64,000 nucleotides of DNA. It comes from CAWAWP01 sp963841205 (GTDB lineage: Bacteria > Chloroflexota > Ktedonobacteria > Ktedonobacterales > JADMIN01). Positions within the stretch are counted from its first letter, which is position 1. Every line of letters starts with the position of its first letter. Under the pieces are notes generated by a model. It was not told where the DNA came from, searched no databases, and worked only from the letters and a program-made list of their open reading frames with translations. Below are positions 1-8,611 of the stretch, in pieces. The stretch spans positions 62,001-126,000 of the forward strand of contig CAWJCH010000015.1 in assembly GCA_963841205.1 (NCBI GenBank), read 5' to 3'. A program made the position numbers and the translations under genes.

Positions 1-345
1 GGACCCACACCCGATGACGGCCTTGCCCTGCCGTCGCATGGCGGCCTCGGTGGCGACGCGGGCGAGCTCGCCACCGACCACCCCGCCGGGAGCATTGCGC
101 TCACCCCGCCCGTCGCCGAGAAGGAGGATGAGCCGGGGAGGTCGGGCTCATCCACTCGCGCCACATACGCGGGCTACACCTCCCCGCCACGTCTCGAGCC
201 GTCGCCCGCACTCCCCGTGGCGCCAGCTGAGCTGCCCACCGAGGAGCAGCTCAGCCGCGACGAGGCAGTGTCGCGCCCCGTGCGCTCGCGGACCCCGCCG
301 TATCATCGAGGCCAAGGGCGGGCCGGGGCACCGCGCAGGCGCTAA
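1..345 (+). CDS. 3' end of an unidentified Pro/acidic-rich protein (partial)
   Basis: Frame 1 is open from the first base to a TAA at 343-345, giving 114 residues without a start. The peptide is rich in Pro, Ala, Glu and Gly (for example PPVAEKEDEP) and ends with a strongly basic tail, GAPRRR. No domain is recognised. The composition is that of a disordered tail of a larger protein whose body lies outside the window. A 17-bp-spaced sigma70-like promoter follows it at once, which fits a gene end at 345. It could instead be a chance open frame in GC-rich DNA, so confidence is moderate at best. Confidence 0.4.
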   Translation, partial: GPTPDDGLALPSHGGLGGDAGELATDHPAGSIALTPPVAEKEDEPGRSGSSTRATYAGYTSPPRLEPSPALPVAPAELPTEEQLSRDEAVSRPVRSRTPPYHRGQGRAGAPRRR

Positions 346-367
346 CACTATTCACGCGTGCATGGCC

Positions 368-396
368 TTGACAGCGACTCCCGTCGCAAGTATGCT
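368..396 (+). promoter_or_regulatory. Sigma70-type promoter candidate
   Basis: TTGACA at 368-373 and TATGCT at 391-396 are separated by exactly 17 bp. This is a near-consensus housekeeping promoter reading rightwards. No convincing ORF starts within the next 600 bp, so the transcript would be a long leader or a non-coding RNA, or would reach csrA at 1153. Confidence 0.4.
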
Positions 397-1152
397 TGTC
401 GGGATATTGTCGTATGGAAGCGCGATGTATGTGACGGGAAACCGGACCATTTGGCGTACGTATGTACAATGACGTTACGGCAAAGATACCGTGTCGGCGA
501 TTATGTCGCGCACATCCGACCTTCATCAGTTTCGCACGGACAGCGAGGAGCTTCACCACCAACCTAACTCGGGCGCGCCCTTCCCATCGCGAATATGCGC
601 TCCGCACCATGCATTGTCCGATTTGCCTAAGTCGTGGTGCGCTGAATGCAACAGTTGGAGCTAGATCTGTGCGGCAAGGATCGCGCTCGGCATCTGCAGG
701 GTGTATGCGATGGTGCTACAGGGTGCAGTGGGTCGGCTCGCGGGTGCGCCTCGCCGGATGCGCTCGCAGAGCACCGGTACTTCTAGGGCACGTCTTCGTT
801 GTAATGGGTAACGCGGAGCACGAATCGCTTGCTCGAAGGGGAGCGATCCTCAGCGAGTCGATGCCCGCACAGGTCCAGACGGTGGCGCGAGGTGAGGACA
901 TGCGCCGTATATCCGGGAATCATTCAGGTCTCATTTACGGGTTTGCACACGGCGAACGACCAGGCACGAAGACAGGAACAAGGGCTGTTCCCGCCAACCT
1001 GTCCCTCCCTCCCTCACTAGAGGAGCGTGCGATGGGGGAGTCGTTGCAGAAAAGCCTGCGAGCCGCGCTTCTGGATGGAGTCAGCGGTTCGTGGCGCTTC
1101 AGGCAGGGAGTCGCGGCACGTTGCCACGCGTCCCAGTGAGGAGGGGGTAGCC
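397..1152. other. 750 bp without a recognisable gene
   Basis: Frames here are short or lack family resemblance on both strands, and the base composition is more AT-rich than in the flanking genes, notably around 360-600. I see no tRNA, repeat array or IS end. It may be a decayed region or a long 5' leader for csrA. Confidence 0.4.
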
Positions 1153-1521
1153 ATGCTCGTGCTACGGAGGAAGGCCGGCGAGGCCATCGTGTTGAACGGC
1201 GTCATTACCATCCATGTCCTGGCAGTCGAGGGCGAGCGGGTGAAGCTGGGCATTAGCGCGCCACCGGAGGTGGTCATCGTGCGCTCTGAACTGCTCGAGG
1301 GCCAGGGTGGCCTCCCCGCAACGCCGCCGCCCGCCCAGCCGCCGATGCCGCGCCCTTTCCGCGAAAACGAGGGCGAGCCCCCCAATGGCTTCGACGAGGG
1401 CCGGGGCATCCGTCGCGACCCCAATGCCTCCAACGGGTCGTCCCACACGGGGCCGCGCGCCGTCGCTCCGGATGGAAATCCCCCGCCTTTCCGTCCGAAC
1501 ACCGTCCGCTACGGGCAGTAG
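1153..1521 (+). CDS. csrA: CsrA/RsmA-family RNA-binding regulator with a long C-terminal tail
   Basis: Residues 1-53 are a clear CsrA domain, beginning MLVLRRKAGEAIVL, followed by the strand VKLGISAPPEV and the R-x-E helix start VRSELLEG. CsrA dimers bind GGA motifs in mRNA leaders and control translation. The 122-residue protein is about twice the usual 55-75. The extra roughly 69 residues are Pro/Gly/Asn-rich, with no predicted fold. The start at 1153 is preceded by AGGAGGGGG with good spacing. No flagellar genes or fliW, the usual partners, lie nearby. A terminator-like hairpin follows at 1544. The domain call is firm; the role of the tail is unknown. Confidence 0.88.
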   Translation: MLVLRRKAGEAIVLNGVITIHVLAVEGERVKLGISAPPEVVIVRSELLEGQGGLPATPPPAQPPMPRPFRENEGEPPNGFDEGRGIRRDPNASNGSSHTGPRAVAPDGNPPPFRPNTVRYGQ

Positions 1522-1543
1522 ATCGCGCGCTGATCTGAGCAAT

Positions 1544-1577
1544 AGACCCTCGTCCCGCTGGAGTGAGAAGAGGGTCT
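1544..1577 (+). terminator. Terminator-like hairpin after csrA
   Basis: AGACCCTC (1544-1551) pairs perfectly with GAGGGTCT (1570-1577), 22 bp after the csrA stop, and is followed by the pyrimidine-rich TCTTGTGTCT. The U-tract is weak and the loop is 18 nt, so termination is plausible but not certain. Confidence 0.45.
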
Positions 1578-1882
1578 TCTTGTGTCTACCATTGTCCGAT
1601 TGCATATCTGCAGCGCGTCTTACCTCAGGTCGGACTTCTCGAATCCCCAACCTCTGACGACCGGAGCGGACCGATGACTGGGAGGGCGGCGTGAGGTCGC
1701 CCTGAAGTTGACCAAAAGCGATGCGCGTGTCGCCGACTGGGCATTTCTGGACCTGCTCGCGGTCGCCCATCGACGCGCAGCTAGGGTGCTGAACTTCGAG
1801 AGCGAGGGAAACGCCGCTCTGGATGGGGTACACTGGCTCGGAGAGTGTTGGTAGCATGGTGGCATGGCGAGGGAGAAGCGCG

Positions 1883-2551
1883 ATGCGAGAGGTGCGCGAA
1901 GCGGTGGTAGCTGAGACACTCGGCAGCGCATGGATTGCGGTCGCCAAGCGCATTCTTGAGGAAGGTGCGGCCTCCACGTATGACGGTCTGCCGATCGTGG
2001 AGCTGTCGCATGTGACGCTGGATATCGCTTCGCCCGATCCTACAGATGCCATCATCGCGGAGCACGGCGACCCGGAGCGGTTGGCCTGGATGCACGCGAA
2101 CTTCACCGACTATGCTCGTGTCTCAGAACTCGGGGGAGCTGAGAGCTACGCGACGCGCCTCTACGATTACGGGCACAGCGGGCGCGACCAAATCGCGTGG
2201 GTAATCGAACGGCTGCGGAGCGATCCGGCGTCGCGCTCGGCGACGATCACCACGTTTCAGCCGCTGACCGACACGAGCTACATACCCTGCGTAAGCCTGC
2301 TGGACTTCTGGCTGCCCGATGGAGCGCTGGCGCTGGTGGCCTACGCGCACAGCATCGATTTCGGGACGAAGGGCTACGGCAACCTGGTTGAGCTGGCGCA
2401 GATTCAGCGACGGGTGGCCGCGGCGCTCGGCGCGCCGGTGGGCCGGCTGACGATGATCGTCAAATCCGCCCACATCTACGCCCCCGAAGTCGAGGTGATG
2501 ACGGCGCTCGTGGCCGACCACGAGGCGGCCATCGCCGATTCGCGCCCCTAG
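1883..2551 (+). CDS. Thymidylate-synthase-superfamily protein, archaeal (methanogen-type) ThyA-like
   Basis: The 222-residue protein matches the short archaeal type of thymidylate synthase in length and motif order: SYATRLYDYG, then DQIAWVIERLRSDPASR, then the catalytic-loop signature YIPCVSLLDF carrying the nucleophilic Cys, then SIDFGTKGYGNLVELAQIQ and a terminal SAHIY. Canonical family members convert dUMP to dTMP with methylene-tetrahydrofolate; dCMP hydroxymethylases share the fold. Where bacterial ThyA has RS-x-D, this protein has HSID, so the arginine of that motif, normally a phosphate ligand, is replaced by His. ATG 1883 is preferred over upstream ATGs because GGGAGAAG lies just before it. 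No other folate gene is adjacent. Substrate is unproven. Confidence 0.8.
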   Translation: MREVREAVVAETLGSAWIAVAKRILEEGAASTYDGLPIVELSHVTLDIASPDPTDAIIAEHGDPERLAWMHANFTDYARVSELGGAESYATRLYDYGHSGRDQIAWVIERLRSDPASRSATITTFQPLTDTSYIPCVSLLDFWLPDGALALVAYAHSIDFGTKGYGNLVELAQIQRRVAAALGAPVGRLTMIVKSAHIYAPEVEVMTALVADHEAAIADSRP

Positions 2552-2559
2552 CAAAATCC

Positions 2560-2806
2560 TGGCTGAGGCCCCCTGCCTTGAGGCAGGGGGATGAAAGCCA
2601 GTCCGGTCCAATTGCCGTTGCTCTACCCGTTCGGTAGACGAGTGCCCTGTCCGGCCGAGCAACGTGGCCTCTTCGGACGCCACCCCGTACCATCGGGCCG
2701 GGCAGGCCCGTCAGGCGCTAACGCAGTGGGGTACCCCATAGGGTACCACATGGGGTACCACACACGTAGCCTGAGCATCCCCGGCGTTTACGCCTGGGGA
2801 GTGTCA
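2560..2806 (+). mobile_element. tnpB-less IS200/IS605 remnant (orphan ends plus omega-RNA-like core)
   Basis: The element starts with a perfect hairpin, CCCCCTGCCT/AGGCAGGGGG (2569-2590), of the kind that precedes the tnpB genes elsewhere in this window, followed by GATGAAAGCC. It ends with the stem CCCCGGCG...CGCCTGGGG (2779-2799) and the terminal GTGTCA shared by the full copies. Between them, GGGCCGGGCAGGCCC (2695-2709) matches the hairpin inside the last codons of the intact tnpB genes. Almost all of tnpB is missing. A 12-bp-period triplication of GGGTACC (2729, 2741, 2753) sits in the interior. Such elements can move only if a TnpA acts in trans. Confidence 0.7.
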
Positions 2807-2915
2807 ATATCGTCATCCGTCTGGAAGTGACGCAACCAGTTCAGCTACCTGCGAAGACTAGGCGCGCGAGCGGGCACCGATTGGCGCCCGTCACTGCGTG
2901 CCAGGGGCCAGTGGG

Positions 2916-4253
2916 CTAATATACGTCGGCGTCTGGGCTGACGGACTCGACGCGGCGCTTGATCGAGGCGAGGAAGTTGGCGGCGGTGGCACCGTCGAGG
3001 ATGCGGTGGTCGAAGGAGAGCGAGAGGAACATCATCTGGCGGATGGCGATGGCGTCGTCGATCACCACCGGGCGCTTGACGACGGTATCCATCGTGAGGA
3101 TGGCGGCGTTGGGCTGATTGATGATCGCCGCGCTGAGGACGGTGCCGAAGACGCCGGGGTTGTTGACGGTGAAGGTGGCGCCCTGGACATCGGCGGGCAT
3201 GAGTTTGTTGGAGCGGGCGCGGGTGACGAGGTCGCTGGTGGCGCGGGCGATGCCGGCCATGTTGAGGGTGTCGGCGTTGCGGATGACGGGAACGATGAGA
3301 TTGTTGTCGAGGGCGATGGAGACGCCGACGTGGATCTGCTTGCGCAAGATGATGCGCCCGTCGTCGGTCCACGAGGCGTTGAGGTAGGGGTACTCTTTGA
3401 GGCCCTCGATGGCGGCCTTGATGACGAAGGTCTGGAAGCCGATGCCGAAGCCCTCGCGGCGCTTGAACTCGTCTTTGTGGGCATCGAGCCAGCGGGCCGC
3501 GTTGGTCATGTCGAGTTCGAAGACGGTCCAGGCGTGGGGTGAGGTGTGCTTGCTGCGCACCATATGCTCGGCGATGGCGCGGCGGGCGGGCGAGGGCGTG
3601 ATGTATTCGTCGCCAGTTGACGGCGCAAGTGGGGCGACGGTGGCGGCGGGCAAGGTGGGCGCCGCGGAGGGCATAGGGGCAAAGGTAGGCGCCGACGGTT
3701 GCTGGCCGCGCTGGGCGACGTAGGCCTGGATATCTTCTTTGCGTACGCGGCCACCCTCGCCTGTGCCCTGGATCTGGTCGAGATCGACGCCGTGCTCCTG
3801 GGCCATGCGGCGGGCGAGGGGAGAGACCTTCTCTTGCGTGGCGGTGGCGTAGGCATAGGAGCCGTTGCCGAGCGCACTGGGCGGCGCATAGGCCGCGGGC
3901 GCCCGATCGGAGCCGGACGCGGAGGCGCTGGCGGGCGCACTGGAGGCACGCGCGGAGGGCATGGCGGTGGCGGTGGCGGCTGTAGAGGTCGTCGCGCTGG
4001 TGGTGGCGGAGGCACCGGACTCTTCGATCTGGGCGATCTCAGCGCCGACCTTGACCGTTTCATCCTCCTGGGCGAGGATCTTCACCACGCGACCGGAGAC
4101 TGGCGAGGGTAGCTCCGCAGTCACTTTGTCGGTGATGATCTCGACCAGCGACTCGTCTTTCTTGACCGTCTCGCCTTCACGCTTGAGCCAGCGGCCGATA
4201 GTGCCCTCGGAGACCGATTCGCCGAGCTGCGGCATGGTGATGGGGGTTGCCAT
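2916..4253 (-). CDS. Dihydrolipoyl acyltransferase, E2 of a 2-oxoacid dehydrogenase complex
   Basis: The 445-residue E2 subunit transfers an acyl group from E1 to CoA through a swinging lipoyl arm. A biotinyl/lipoyl domain occupies residues 1-80 with the lipoylation site in TDKVT (Lys43). An Ala/Ser/Thr-rich linker follows. The E3-binding domain (about 145-182) reads SPLARRMAQEHGVDL then GTGEGGRV. The catalytic acyltransferase domain ends with DHRILDGA, giving His416 and Asp420. ATG 4253 is chosen over the longer frame because AGGAG lies 9 bp upstream and the mature lipoyl domain starts there. E1 and E3 genes are not adjacent. Sequence alone does not separate branched-chain from 2-oxoglutarate specificity. 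Confidence 0.9.
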   Translation of the reverse strand: MATPITMPQLGESVSEGTIGRWLKREGETVKKDESLVEIITDKVTAELPSPVSGRVVKILAQEDETVKVGAEIAQIEESGASATTSATTSTAATATAMPSARASSAPASASASGSDRAPAAYAPPSALGNGSYAYATATQEKVSPLARRMAQEHGVDLDQIQGTGEGGRVRKEDIQAYVAQRGQQPSAPTFAPMPSAAPTLPAATVAPLAPSTGDEYITPSPARRAIAEHMVRSKHTSPHAWTVFELDMTNAARWLDAHKDEFKRREGFGIGFQTFVIKAAIEGLKEYPYLNASWTDDGRIILRKQIHVGVSIALDNNLIVPVIRNADTLNMAGIARATSDLVTRARSNKLMPADVQGATFTVNNPGVFGTVLSAAIINQPNAAILTMDTVVKRPVVIDDAIAIRQMMFLSLSFDHRILDGATAANFLASIKRRVESVSPDADVY

Positions 4254-4360
4254 GAAGGTATGCTCCTCTGCTTCGGCACGACGTTGTGCGGGTAGCTGGC
4301 GTGAGGCGAGATACAGGACGCGGCACGGAGATGCCAGCGATGGGGCTAGCGCCGGATCGC

Positions 4361-4406
4361 GGCACTGAAGTGCCGGCGTAGAGTCCAGGCGCGGACTGAA
4401 GTCCGC
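4361..4406. repeat. Paired dispersed hairpins, GGCACTGAAGTGCC and GCGGACTGAAGTCCGC
   Basis: Two short palindromes lie side by side in the 297-bp gap upstream of the E2 gene: GGCACTGAAGTGCC (4361-4374) and GCGGACTGAAGTCCGC (4391-4406). A degenerate copy of the first lies just before, at about 4320. The same pair recurs, more or less decayed, near 7048, 12985-13040, 17165-17215 and 23588. This marks a dispersed repeat family. Confidence 0.7.
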
Positions 4407-4550
4407 TGGTGGCGCGACGGCGACATGCTCCCATCGGGTATCACTGCTTTTTAGGAGGAGCGGTGATGGGTGGTGTAGAAGCTGGCGCGCACTCGAATCT
4501 ATCGTAGCATTCGGCCTCCAGGGTGTCAATCGAAAGCAGACAAGCGTAGA

Positions 4551-5072
4551 TTACGTGCGGGAAGTGGGACGGTTCTTTGTGAGGCGGGGCAGGACGTCGA
4601 AGGGTGGGATGCGGTCGTGCACGAGGCGCTGAAGCTCGGCGAGGCCACCCAATGCGTGCTGGCGAAGATCGGCGGCGAGGGCAGCTTCAGCAGCGAACTC
4701 GTCTTCGTCGAGGACGAACATGGTGCCGGTGGGGGAGACCCAGAGGTCGAGCAGGAGGTCGCGGCAGCGGATGGCGCCGGGGCTGATCTCGGCGGGCTCG
4801 GCGACGTTGCAGTACCAGCCTTTCAGTGTGCCATCGGGCGAGGCGATCTGGAAGATGTTGTACCAGCGGTCAGCGAAGTACCACTCGGTGAATCGGTCGC
4901 CGGTCTCGAAGGTGATGTAGTCTAGCGCGAGGGGCGGGCGGGTCCAGCAGGCGACGAGGCGTACGCCGTCGGGAAGGAGTTCCGCGAGGGTCGCCTCGTA
5001 GGTGACGGTGACGTCGCCGGCGAGGTTGAGCTTGTGGACGAGGATGAGGCGTCCCACGCTTGGGGTGCTCAT
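4551..5072 (-). CDS. DUF402-domain protein
   Basis: The 173-residue protein carries a DUF402 fold: WYFADRWYNIFQI, then GWYCNVAEPAEI, then the conserved acidic stretch DLLLDLWVSP followed by FVLDEDEF. Members of this family studied elsewhere are nucleotide-phosphate or phosphonate phosphatases that use Asp/Glu-bound metal. The acidic ligands are all present. Its ATG (5072-5070) overlaps the TGA of the upstream FAD oxidoreductase as ATGA, so the two are translationally coupled. A functional tie between them is inference. The frame continues upstream across the oxidoreductase, but that part is a shadow. Confidence 0.8.
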   Translation of the reverse strand: MSTPSVGRLILVHKLNLAGDVTVTYEATLAELLPDGVRLVACWTRPPLALDYITFETGDRFTEWYFADRWYNIFQIASPDGTLKGWYCNVAEPAEISPGAIRCRDLLLDLWVSPTGTMFVLDEDEFAAEAALAADLRQHALGGLAELQRLVHDRIPPFDVLPRLTKNRPTSRT

Positions 5073-6340
5073 GGCTGGCTCGTCGCGACGGGGGCGATCT
5101 CCGTCGAGCCTGAGGCGACGAGGCGGGACGGATCGAAGAGGTCGGCGGCGGCGGGGCTGCGACCGGCGATCAGCTCGGCGAGGACCCAAGCGGCCTGGAG
5201 CGCGTAGGCATTGCCGTGGCCGGTGTAGGCGCCGGCAAGATAGCAGCCCTCGACGCCGGGCAGTGCGCCGATGAGGGGCAGACCGTCGGACGAGAAGGCC
5301 ATGATGCCAGCCCAGCGGTGCTCTATCGCGAGGTCGGGCAGGCGCAGGGTCTCGTGAAGGAAGGATTCGAGGCGGGATTGCACCTCGCTGGCGGGCGTCT
5401 CGTCGTTGGAATATTCGGTGGCGAAGGAGTGGTTGCGCCAGCCACCGATGGCGAGGCGTCCGTCCGCGAGCTGGCGCCAGTATTGGAAGCCGTCGTCGGC
5501 GTAGCAGGGGCAGTCGAATAGGCGCTCGGCGACGGGGGCGGTGGAGAGCATCTGGCCGCGCGTGGGGGTGATCGCCTGCGCCAGCCATTCGGCGCCAAGC
5601 GCCGCGCCGAGTTCGGGAAGCCAGGCATTGGTGGCGAGCAGCAGGGTGCGCGCGTGCAGCGTGGCGGAGTCGGTGTGCAGCTCGAAGCCGTCGGGGGTGC
5701 GGCGCAGGCTGGTGATGGGGCTGTTCTCGTGGAGGCGAGCGCCGGCGGTGCGGGCCAGGGTGGCGATGCCGCGGACGAGGCGCGCGGGCTGGATTTCGCC
5801 GTCGAGGGGGTAGTAGATCGCGCCGAGGTAGGTCTCGCGGAGCCGCGCGGGGAGGTTGTCGCGCGAGACGAGCTCGGCCTCCCAACCATCTTCGCGCAGG
5901 AGGGCGAAGCTGGCCTGGTGTTCGGCGTGCTCGCGCTCGCTGGCGGAGATCAGGAGGCTCCCTGCCTGCTGATAGCCGCAGCGCCAGCCCTCGGACTCTA
6001 ATTCGGCGACAAGGTTGGTGGCGCGCTGGCGGTTGGCGACGTTGTAGGCGTAGATGCGGCGGGTGGCGTCGCGCCCGTACCGCTCGATGGAGACGGCGTA
6101 GGATTCGGCAGTGCCGCTGAGGAGGAAGCCGCCGTTGCGGCCGCTGGCGCCCGCGGCGATGCGACGGCCTTCGAGTAGCGCGACATCGGCGCCCGCGCGG
6201 GCCAGCCAGAGCGCTGCCGCGACGCCGGTGATCCCGCCGCCGACGATGGCGACGTCTACGCTCGATTCGCCCGCGAGCGCGGGACGTGGCGCGTCGGTAA
6301 AGACGCCGCCGTCATCCTGCCAGAGTGACACGCTGCCCAT
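5069..6340 (-). CDS. FAD-dependent amine/amino-acid oxidase (DAO family)
   Basis: The 423-residue protein opens its fold with a Rossmann FAD motif, VDVAIVGGGITGVAAALW, at about residues 30-47, and ends with the DAO-family second FAD motif around GCYLAGAYTGHGNA. The middle has the substrate-side segment RNGGFLLSG and a PARLVRG helix typical of the glycine oxidase / gamma-glutamylputrescine oxidase group. The expected reaction is oxidative deamination of a small amine or amino acid with H2O2 release. The start at 6340 follows GAGGAGG; a TTG 33 bp upstream is also in frame. It is coupled to the DUF402 gene through an ATGA overlap. The exact substrate cannot be read from sequence. Confidence 0.85.
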   Translation of the reverse strand: MGSVSLWQDDGGVFTDAPRPALAGESSVDVAIVGGGITGVAAALWLARAGADVALLEGRRIAAGASGRNGGFLLSGTAESYAVSIERYGRDATRRIYAYNVANRQRATNLVAELESEGWRCGYQQAGSLLISASEREHAEHQASFALLREDGWEAELVSRDNLPARLRETYLGAIYYPLDGEIQPARLVRGIATLARTAGARLHENSPITSLRRTPDGFELHTDSATLHARTLLLATNAWLPELGAALGAEWLAQAITPTRGQMLSTAPVAERLFDCPCYADDGFQYWRQLADGRLAIGGWRNHSFATEYSNDETPASEVQSRLESFLHETLRLPDLAIEHRWAGIMAFSSDGLPLIGALPGVEGCYLAGAYTGHGNAYALQAAWVLAELIAGRSPAAADLFDPSRLVASGSTEIAPVATSQP

Positions 6341-7261
6341 GACGCCTCCTCGTGGCCGCTGCTGTCGCGGCAAACTTTGCTCAGGGTATCACCGACCGGC
6401 ACGGAGCGGCTAGCATGGGATGTTGTTGGGTAGAACCCGGCCTGAACGCCGGGGCGAATCCTGCTCCGTGCGCGCATAGCAACCCTGGAGAGGACACTAT
6501 CGTGGGCGATCCATTTCCGTTTCCTTCCGCTTTTGCATTTTGATCGCGGGTTCGGCGGCGAATTCATGGGGCGCGGGCGCGTACGTGGGGCGAAAAAGCG
6601 GAAAGCGGAAGATGGGGCAGATCGGGGAAATGAGCGGCCTCGCGCGGATTTCGGGAGGACGGAGCGACACGTCGAGGCGGAAGCGATGGCGGCGACCATG
6701 GCGGAATCCTTTGTGGGAGTGGGGCTGGAGGGGCGGCGAGGAGAAACTGGGAGTGAGGGGGCAACGTGGGGAGGGAGAGGGGTTGGTAGAATTTGTGTTC
6801 TGGTGAGGGCGTACCACACGTCCGCTGGGGAGCGCAAGTGCGGTTTGCGGGCCGCGCGATAAATCGCTCCCTTGACGATCGGACGGGGCACTGGTATCCT
6901 CGGGTTGCACGGGAAGGGGAACCCAACCCCTTACCAAGCCCCGGTGTGGGCCCCCACCTCCCCCATGAGGGAAGGGGCCGCGTGGCGAGGGGATCGCCTG
7001 TTCGCGACGTTGGTTTGGCGCAACGCTGAAATGCCGGCACACGTTCGCGCGGACTTGCAGTCCGTGAAGTCCGCCACGCGTGCGGTGACGATCGCGTTGG
7101 ACTTGCGCAGCGGGGCACATCTGCCTCGGTTGTCGGGGCCGATCGGAGCGCGAAGGCTACGGCCCGTCCCATGTCGGGCCGACGACCTATGCGGACGATT
7201 CAGCAGGGCGCGGGTGTGCGCACGGGCACGACGGTGGCGGCGCTGGGGAGCGGCGGGGAGC
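6341..7261. other. 920-bp gene-free region rich in degenerate repeats
   Basis: No frame here resembles a protein. The stretch holds a small hairpin, CCCGGC/GCCGGG, near 6428; decayed TTTCCGTTTCCTTCCGCTTTT copies (about 6513-6535) in both orientations that resemble the arrays at 25.2 and 58.3 kb; a GC-rich palindromic block with TTACCAAGCCCC (about 6931) that recurs at 25.25 and 56.39 kb; and a GGACTTGCAGTCC hairpin at about 7050. It looks like a sink for dispersed repeats upstream of the lipoprotein gene. Confidence 0.5.
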
Positions 7262-8074
7262 ATGAAGATTCGCATGGGACGACCGGGGCGCCATCCGCTC
7301 GCGGCGTTGGTGCTGCTGCTGGCGCTCAGCTGCGTGCTCAGCGGGTGTGTGCACCTCCAGCGCAGCGTGACGCTCAATAACGACGGCAGCGGCACGTATC
7401 GTTTCGCGTTCGGCTTCTCTGACCAATTGGTCAACCTAGCCGGCTCGACGTTTGCCTCGCAGATGAAAACCTGCGGCGCGTTGGTGGAGACGTCGGGCGG
7501 ATCGTATTCGATGGTCGACGCCGGGGGCTATAGCACGTGGACCTTCGCATGGCACTTCACGTCGCTGAGCCAACTCAATTCGCTGCTCTCGGCAAACGCG
7601 TCGTTCTGCACGCTCTCGAACACGAATATCCCGACGACCGCGACGGCAGACGACACGTTCGCGGTGGTGGCGCACTCGCATTTTGTGACGACGACCTACG
7701 TGCTAACGGGCCACCTGAGCTTTACGCTGGCGCCGCCGAGTACGGCGCCGGACCCGAACACGGCGGCGTTGCTGCGGCAGGCGTACAGCTCATTCACGAT
7801 CACGATGCCGAACTGGCTCACCTCACAGACGGCTGGCGGCAACGTCAACGGCACGGCGGTGACGTACACGGCACATAACGGCGACGCGATCGATTTTCAG
7901 GTGGTGGGTGAGGGTGTCAATACCTCCGCGCTGCTGGTGATTGGCGGGGGCGGTGCCCTGTTTATCGGGCTGTTGTTTCTGCTTGCGCGGCTGATCCTCC
8001 AGCGACGCGAGCAGGAGGAGGACGAACGGGTGGCGGCCGAGGTGGCGGTGGCGCCGGCGGGGTATCTGGATTAG
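7262..8074 (+). CDS. LppM-like lipoprotein with a C-terminal membrane anchor
   Basis: The 270-residue protein begins with a lipoprotein signal peptide, a hydrophobic stretch ending LSGC, so Cys29 is the predicted lipidation site. The domain that follows (HLQRSVTLNNDGSGTYRFAFGFSD) resembles the LppM/DUF3153 extracytoplasmic domain found in actinobacteria and Chloroflexota. A second membrane segment (about 225-247, LLVIGGGGALFIGLLFLLA) and a short acidic/basic cytoplasmic tail close it. The protein should therefore span the envelope with its domain outside. A GGAG lies very close to ATG 7262, so the ATG at 7274 is an alternative start. Its function is unknown. It appears monocistronic. Confidence 0.7.
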   Translation: MKIRMGRPGRHPLAALVLLLALSCVLSGCVHLQRSVTLNNDGSGTYRFAFGFSDQLVNLAGSTFASQMKTCGALVETSGGSYSMVDAGGYSTWTFAWHFTSLSQLNSLLSANASFCTLSNTNIPTTATADDTFAVVAHSHFVTTTYVLTGHLSFTLAPPSTAPDPNTAALLRQAYSSFTITMPNWLTSQTAGGNVNGTAVTYTAHNGDAIDFQVVGEGVNTSALLVIGGGGALFIGLLFLLARLILQRREQEEDERVAAEVAVAPAGYLD

Positions 8075-8251
8075 GCGAGAAGTTCGCGACACTTCTCGAG
8101 AGCGGCGATTGCGGCGGCGCGGGTGGCTGGCTGCGGTATGATCTACGGCGGTGCGGACGTCACACGTGACGCCCCTCCATGTCTTCGAACGGCGCAGTGT
8201 GGACACGTTGTGCCGATCTCCCCCGTAACGCTATGAACCACCGGAGCATCT

Positions 8252-8611
8252 ATGACTCTGTCGAATCGCGACCCTCGGGTTCCCGGTCCATCGATTCCGT
8301 CCGTAACGGTGCGCGAGACGCGCGCACGCCTCACGGCTGGCGACGAGTCCGCGCCGGCGCTGATCGACGTGCGCGAAGCATGGGAGTATGCTGAGGGGCA
8401 CGCCGCGGGGGCGGTGAATCTGCCGCTCAGCGAGTTGCAGGCGCGGGCCGCCGAGGTGCCGCGCGACCGTGATGTGTTTCTGATCTGCCACGTGGGACAG
8501 CGCAGCATGGCGGCAGCGCGCTTCCTCAAGGGGCAAGGCGTGGAGCGGGTGCTGAACGTGGAGGGCGGGACGGACGAGTGGGAGGCGGCGCGGCTGCCGA
8601 TGGAGCGGTAG
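8252..8611 (+). CDS. Single-domain rhodanese-like sulfurtransferase
   Basis: The 119-residue protein has the rhodanese signatures LIDVREAWEYAEGHAAGA and the active loop CHVGQRS, with the persulfide Cys at about residue 79. The loop is six residues long, as in sulfurtransferases rather than Cdc25-type phosphatases. Such stand-alone domains carry sulfane sulfur in the cytoplasm for cofactor, tRNA or detoxification reactions. No partner gene is next to it. The 275 bp that follow, up to murF, hold only a GC-rich palindrome near 8640. Confidence 0.88.
   Translation: MTLSNRDPRVPGPSIPSVTVRETRARLTAGDESAPALIDVREAWEYAEGHAAGAVNLPLSELQARAAEVPRDRDVFLICHVGQRSMAAARFLKGQGVERVLNVEGGTDEWEAARLPMER

Noticed and set aside
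14..472. A 152-residue plus-strand frame at the left edge
   Set aside because: Arg/Ser/Pro-rich and without motifs. The frame-1 reading ending at 345 has more protein-like composition and overlaps it.
4551..5885. A 444-residue fusion of DUF402 with upstream sequence
   Set aside because: Everything before the ATG at 5072 is an Arg/Pro-rich shadow of the FAD oxidoreductase. The ATGA overlap marks the true start.
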